From positions 1 through 64,000 of the forward strand of contig JBEMAQ010000019.1 in NCBI GenBank assembly GCA_040274725.1: 64,000 bases of DNA, written 5' to 3'. Below are positions 61,519 to 64,000 of the stretch, one piece after another. The stretch comes from Solibacillus sp040274725. GTDB taxonomy: Bacteria > Bacillota > Bacilli > Bacillales_A > Planococcaceae. The notes under the pieces were generated by a model. It saw only the letters and a list, made by a program, of their open reading frames with translations. It searched no databases and was not told the origin of the DNA. The stretch's first letter is position 1; each line of letters starts with the position of its first letter. The position numbers and the translations under genes were made by a program.

Positions 61519-62889
61519 TCAAATGTCATTGTATTTTTTGAGTTTCCTGACAACTGATGGTTGACTAATTCCTAAAATTTTAGCCATTTGATAAGTAGAT
61601 TTTGAAATGTCTTTGGCCTTCTTTAATAATATTTTTTCGGTTTGCTTGAGCGCGGCTGCTAGGGATAAATCTTCATCTAGTATTAAATCGTCTGTTTTAT
61701 AGAGTAAAGGCTGATAAGTTGTTGAAAATGCGATTGGGAGTGCATCAGGATAAATAATATTTCCATCAGAAGTTAAAACAAGTCGTTCAATTAAATTTTC
61801 AAGCTCCCGTACATTACCAGGCCAATGATACGAGGAAAGCATTTCATATGTAGTAATATGTAGCTTTTTAAACATATTGTACTTAGTATTCATTCTTTGT
61901 AGTGCATAGTCAAGTAGTATAGGGATATCTTCTTTTCGTTCCCGCAATGCAGGAATATTTAATGGGAGAACATTTAATCTATAATACAAATCTAACCTGA
62001 ATTTTCCCTCTGTAATCATTTGCTCTAAATTTTGATTGGTCGCAGAAACTAGTCGGAAATCAACATAGATTTCCTTTTGCCCACCAATCGGCTTAATTTT
62101 CTTTTCTTGTAAAACCTTGAGCATTTTCACCTGCATTGTCAGCGGGATTTCTCCGATTTCATCCAAAAAAAGCGTGCCATGATGTGCCTCCTGAATAAGC
62201 CCTTTTTTGCCTTGTTTATTAGCTCCGGTAAAAGAACCAGGTTCATAGCCAAACATCTCCGATTCAAATAAATTAGCAGGTATTGTTGTACAGTTCACCT
62301 CAATAAATGGACCATCACGGCGTGTACTATTCAGATGGAGCTCCCGTGCAAAGGTACTTTTCCCGACACCTGATTCGCCTAGTAATAAAACCGTCGCATC
62401 AGAGCGTGAAATATGATGAATTGTTTTTACAACTTGCTGGATCGATTTGCTTCGATAAATAATGCTTGTTTGGTGACGTAAGTAGTCTACTTCTGCTTGA
62501 TAGCTTTTAATTTGATTTTCTAAAATTTTATATTGCTCATTTAAATGCATAATCTCAGTCTGGTCGATTGCGTAACAAACAACATATAAAATATTTTGTT
62601 CGTCGTCAAAAATCGGATAGGCCATTGTCATAATAGATTTTCCAGATATCGTTTGCTGCATTAAGCTGATTTCTTTTTTTTGCTTGAGTACAAGGGCTAC
62701 GACAGATGGATTTAAAATGCCGAGATCTTGTAGCGTAAAGACAGATTTTCCGATATAAAAGTCGGGTTCTACCCCATAAATAATCCAGTGTTCGGGATGA
62801 GAATATAATATATTACCTTCATGATCTGTAATCGTAATATTATTATTGGATGTTTCAACGATTGATTTTAAAAGCAGGTTGATATTCGT
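61519..62889 (-). CDS. Sigma-54-dependent transcriptional activator (PAS-AAA-Fis), non-canonical start
   Basis: Counting from the preferred start at 62889, the 456-residue activator has an N-terminal PAS-like domain (about 1-110: SNNNITITDHEGNILY). The AAA+ core has Walker A GESGVGKS (near 171-178), sigma-54 contact loop GSFTGA (218-223, usual form GAFTGA), and Walker B TLFLDEIGE. A C-terminal Fis-type HTH (AKILGISQPSVVRKL) ends it. The frame is open from 62889 and AGGAGG sits at ideal spacing there, but the codon is ACG. The first ATG, 62661, would delete much of the PAS domain. It convergently faces the permease and should activate the sigma-54 promoter of hyuAB. Confidence 0.85.
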   Translation of the reverse strand, partial: TNINLLLKSIVETSNNNITITDHEGNILYSHPEHWIIYGVEPDFYIGKSVFTLQDLGILNPSVVALVLKQKKEISLMQQTISGKSIMTMAYPIFDDEQNILYVVCYAIDQTEIMHLNEQYKILENQIKSYQAEVDYLRHQTSIIYRSKSIQQVVKTIHHISRSDATVLLLGESGVGKSTFARELHLNSTRRDGPFIEVNCTTIPANLFESEMFGYEPGSFTGANKQGKKGLIQEAHHGTLFLDEIGEIPLTMQVKMLKVLQEKKIKPIGGQKEIYVDFRLVSATNQNLEQMITEGKFRLDLYYRLNVLPLNIPALRERKEDIPILLDYALQRMNTKYNMFKKLHITTYEMLSSYHWPGNVRELENLIERLVLTSDGNIIYPDALPIAFSTTYQPLLYKTDDLILDEDLSLAAALKQTEKILLKKAKDISKSTYQMAKILGISQPSVVRKLKKYNDI

Positions 62890-63118
62890 TTAAATCCCTC
62901 CTATGGTTAAAAAAGGTATATATTAATTATACGATAAAATTTTTGGAAATATAAATAAACTGGATTGGTTTTATAACGAATCCAGTGAGCGAGAAAGAAT
63001 TTTCTAGAGAGTTAGGCAAATCTTTATGAGGTAGAATACGAGTTTCTATGTTGAGATGCTGTTCCGTTAGAAGCGTATTTTTGTGAAAGATGTAGGACGA
63101 GTGAAATGAGGTTGTTAA

Positions 63119-63158
63119 TAAAAAATCGCTACTGAAATGTTAAGTAGCGATTTTCTTT
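63119..63158 (-). terminator. Terminator of the TPR-like gene
   Basis: A perfect 12-bp stem AAAATCGCTACT / AGTAGCGATTTT (63122-63133 with 63143-63154). On the minus strand TTTTTATT follows. The stem base is symmetric and may also act on the plus strand. Confidence 0.85.
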
Positions 63159-63186
63159 TGGATGGAACACTTATTTTCCCGGATGC

Positions 63187-64000
63187 CTATTCAGCAACCT
63201 TCCGCCACTGGACATTCCGACCAGCGCCGATCATTTCAATAACGCCTACTTTGCGCAGTTCGTTGACGACTTTAGAAATCGTTGCGGTACTTACATTTGG
63301 GCAGGCTTGTTGAATGTCTGCTTTTGTAAAGAAGCTTTGCTGTGCAGTAATGAATGCTTGTACTTGCTTACTTTTTGCTCCCTTTTGTTGCGTCTTTTTC
63401 TTTTGAATAGTTTCTCTTAGTTCTAATGCATGTTCGCCCATAAAAGCTTCGGCTAATGGATAAAACGTCGTGATGTCCTCTGAGGAGAGTACTAGCCAAT
63501 CAGACAACTCGTCGGCTTCTAAATTAACCTTACTACCGGCAGCGAGTAGTTGCTCGGGTGTTGGTAAGGCTGGATATTTATTTCTAGATTCAGTCGCTGC
63601 AATAAAGCTTGTACAAATACCGTGTGCTAATAACTCTCTTAAATACAGTGCATCTGCATGTTTATAAGCATGAGCAGAAATCATCATTTGATGCAGATGT
63701 TGAATCGCGTGCTGATAATTTTTAATCGGCATAAGTAGATTGGCGATGGAAAGATGTGATTCCATTTGATTTGGGTCGAGCTCAATTGATTTTTCAAAGG
63801 CAGCCATTGCCAGCTCGGGTCTTGAGCCGGTCAAATAAAGATTACCAAGCTTGTTCCATAAGAAGCCACTAGGTGGTGAAGTTGAGATTAACAGTAGTAG
63901 GTGTTCCTCTGCATCCGTCGCGTATTTTGGCGCAGTACCGTCGAAAAGCTGTATTTCGCCAAAATGTACAGGCAACTGCTCATTCGGAGATAGTAAAGCA
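63187..64000 (-). CDS. TPR-type protein with C-terminal winged helix (5' part outside window)
   Basis: The frame is open to the window edge, so the N-terminus is missing; at least 271 residues are visible. Tetratricopeptide-like repeats are seen (FLWNKLGNLYLTGSRPELAMAAFEKSIELDPNQMESHLSIANLL). The C-terminal 60 residues form a winged helix (FFTKADIQQACPNVSTATISKVVNELRKVGVI). A TTG at 63975 is probably internal. TPR and HTH together suggest a scaffold or regulator, but no named family was recognised. Confidence 0.7.
   Translation of the reverse strand, partial: ALLSPNEQLPVHFGEIQLFDGTAPKYATDAEEHLLLLISTSPPSGFLWNKLGNLYLTGSRPELAMAAFEKSIELDPNQMESHLSIANLLMPIKNYQHAIQHLHQMMISAHAYKHADALYLRELLAHGICTSFIAATESRNKYPALPTPEQLLAAGSKVNLEADELSDWLVLSSEDITTFYPLAEAFMGEHALELRETIQKKKTQQKGAKSKQVQAFITAQQSFFTKADIQQACPNVSTATISKVVNELRKVGVIEMIGAGRNVQWRKVAE

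Overview
The window looks like a chromosome segment of a low-GC, Gram-positive, spore-former-related Bacillales, most likely Planococcaceae/Caryophanaceae (Lysinibacillus/Solibacillus-like). The evidence is the secG - carboxylesterase - rnr - smpB - ssrA block, strong AGGAGG-type ribosome binding sites, typical TTGNCA-N17-TATAAT promoters, and a DUF4212/symporter pair. This is inference from gene content; no database was searched.

Layout. 1-45: tail of an IS30-type transposase. 101-2400: a sodium/solute symporter with its small DUF4212 subunit. 2970-7300: an unknown protein, a structured repeat, then a two-component system (OmpR regulator and kinase) in an operon with a PepSY protein, beside a second PepSY protein and an Asp-rich lipoprotein. 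7333-9199: two tandem soluble chemoreceptors. 9436-10682: a pair of amidotransferase/ThuA-like proteins with Fur-like boxes upstream. 11071-15191: secG, est, rnr, smpB. 15452-19349: an operon matching the D-to-L amino acid conversion route via N-succinyl intermediates (RpiR regulator with a perfect palindrome, deacylase, acyltransferase, racemase). 19444-20493: a YkvI-type transporter. 21172-21524: ssrA (tmRNA).

21531-45141: a genomic island in the 3' end of ssrA, built by accretion. Three copies of the ssrA 3' end (21503, 39899, 45119) mark two elements in tandem. Element 1 (about 18.4 kb) has a tyrosine integrase, an excisionase-like protein, a P4-type primase/helicase, and two mirrored iteron arrays resembling a satellite origin. 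Its cargo is rich in defence genes: a RadC-like protein, an LRAT-like pair, a reverse transcriptase with a structured leader RNA and a GIY-YIG partner, an AlbA_2 (Schlafen-type) protein, a complete type I restriction-modification system (hsdM-hsdS-hsdR), and a PIN-domain protein whose C-terminus resembles that of the neighbouring HsdR. Element 2 (about 5.2 kb) has a truncated recombinase, an HTH protein, and a tightly coupled three-gene operon (metallophosphoesterase, small middle component, Rad50-like DUF2326 ATPase) that looks like an ABC three-component conflict system. Beyond it lie remains of another integrase, partly inverted.

46296-64000: mostly core-like genes. They include an HlyD/Yip1-type pair, an aldo/keto reductase, a GIY-YIG-DUF2075 ATPase with an unknown Cys-rich neighbour and a dead partner gene, a DUF4230 protein, a decayed phosphoesterase, a GNAT enzyme, and a paired SMR exporter. 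Then comes a hydantoinase/oxoprolinase locus (hyuA-hyuB-permease) with a clear sigma-54 promoter and a divergent sigma-54 activator that lacks a normal start codon. The window ends inside a TPR-like gene.
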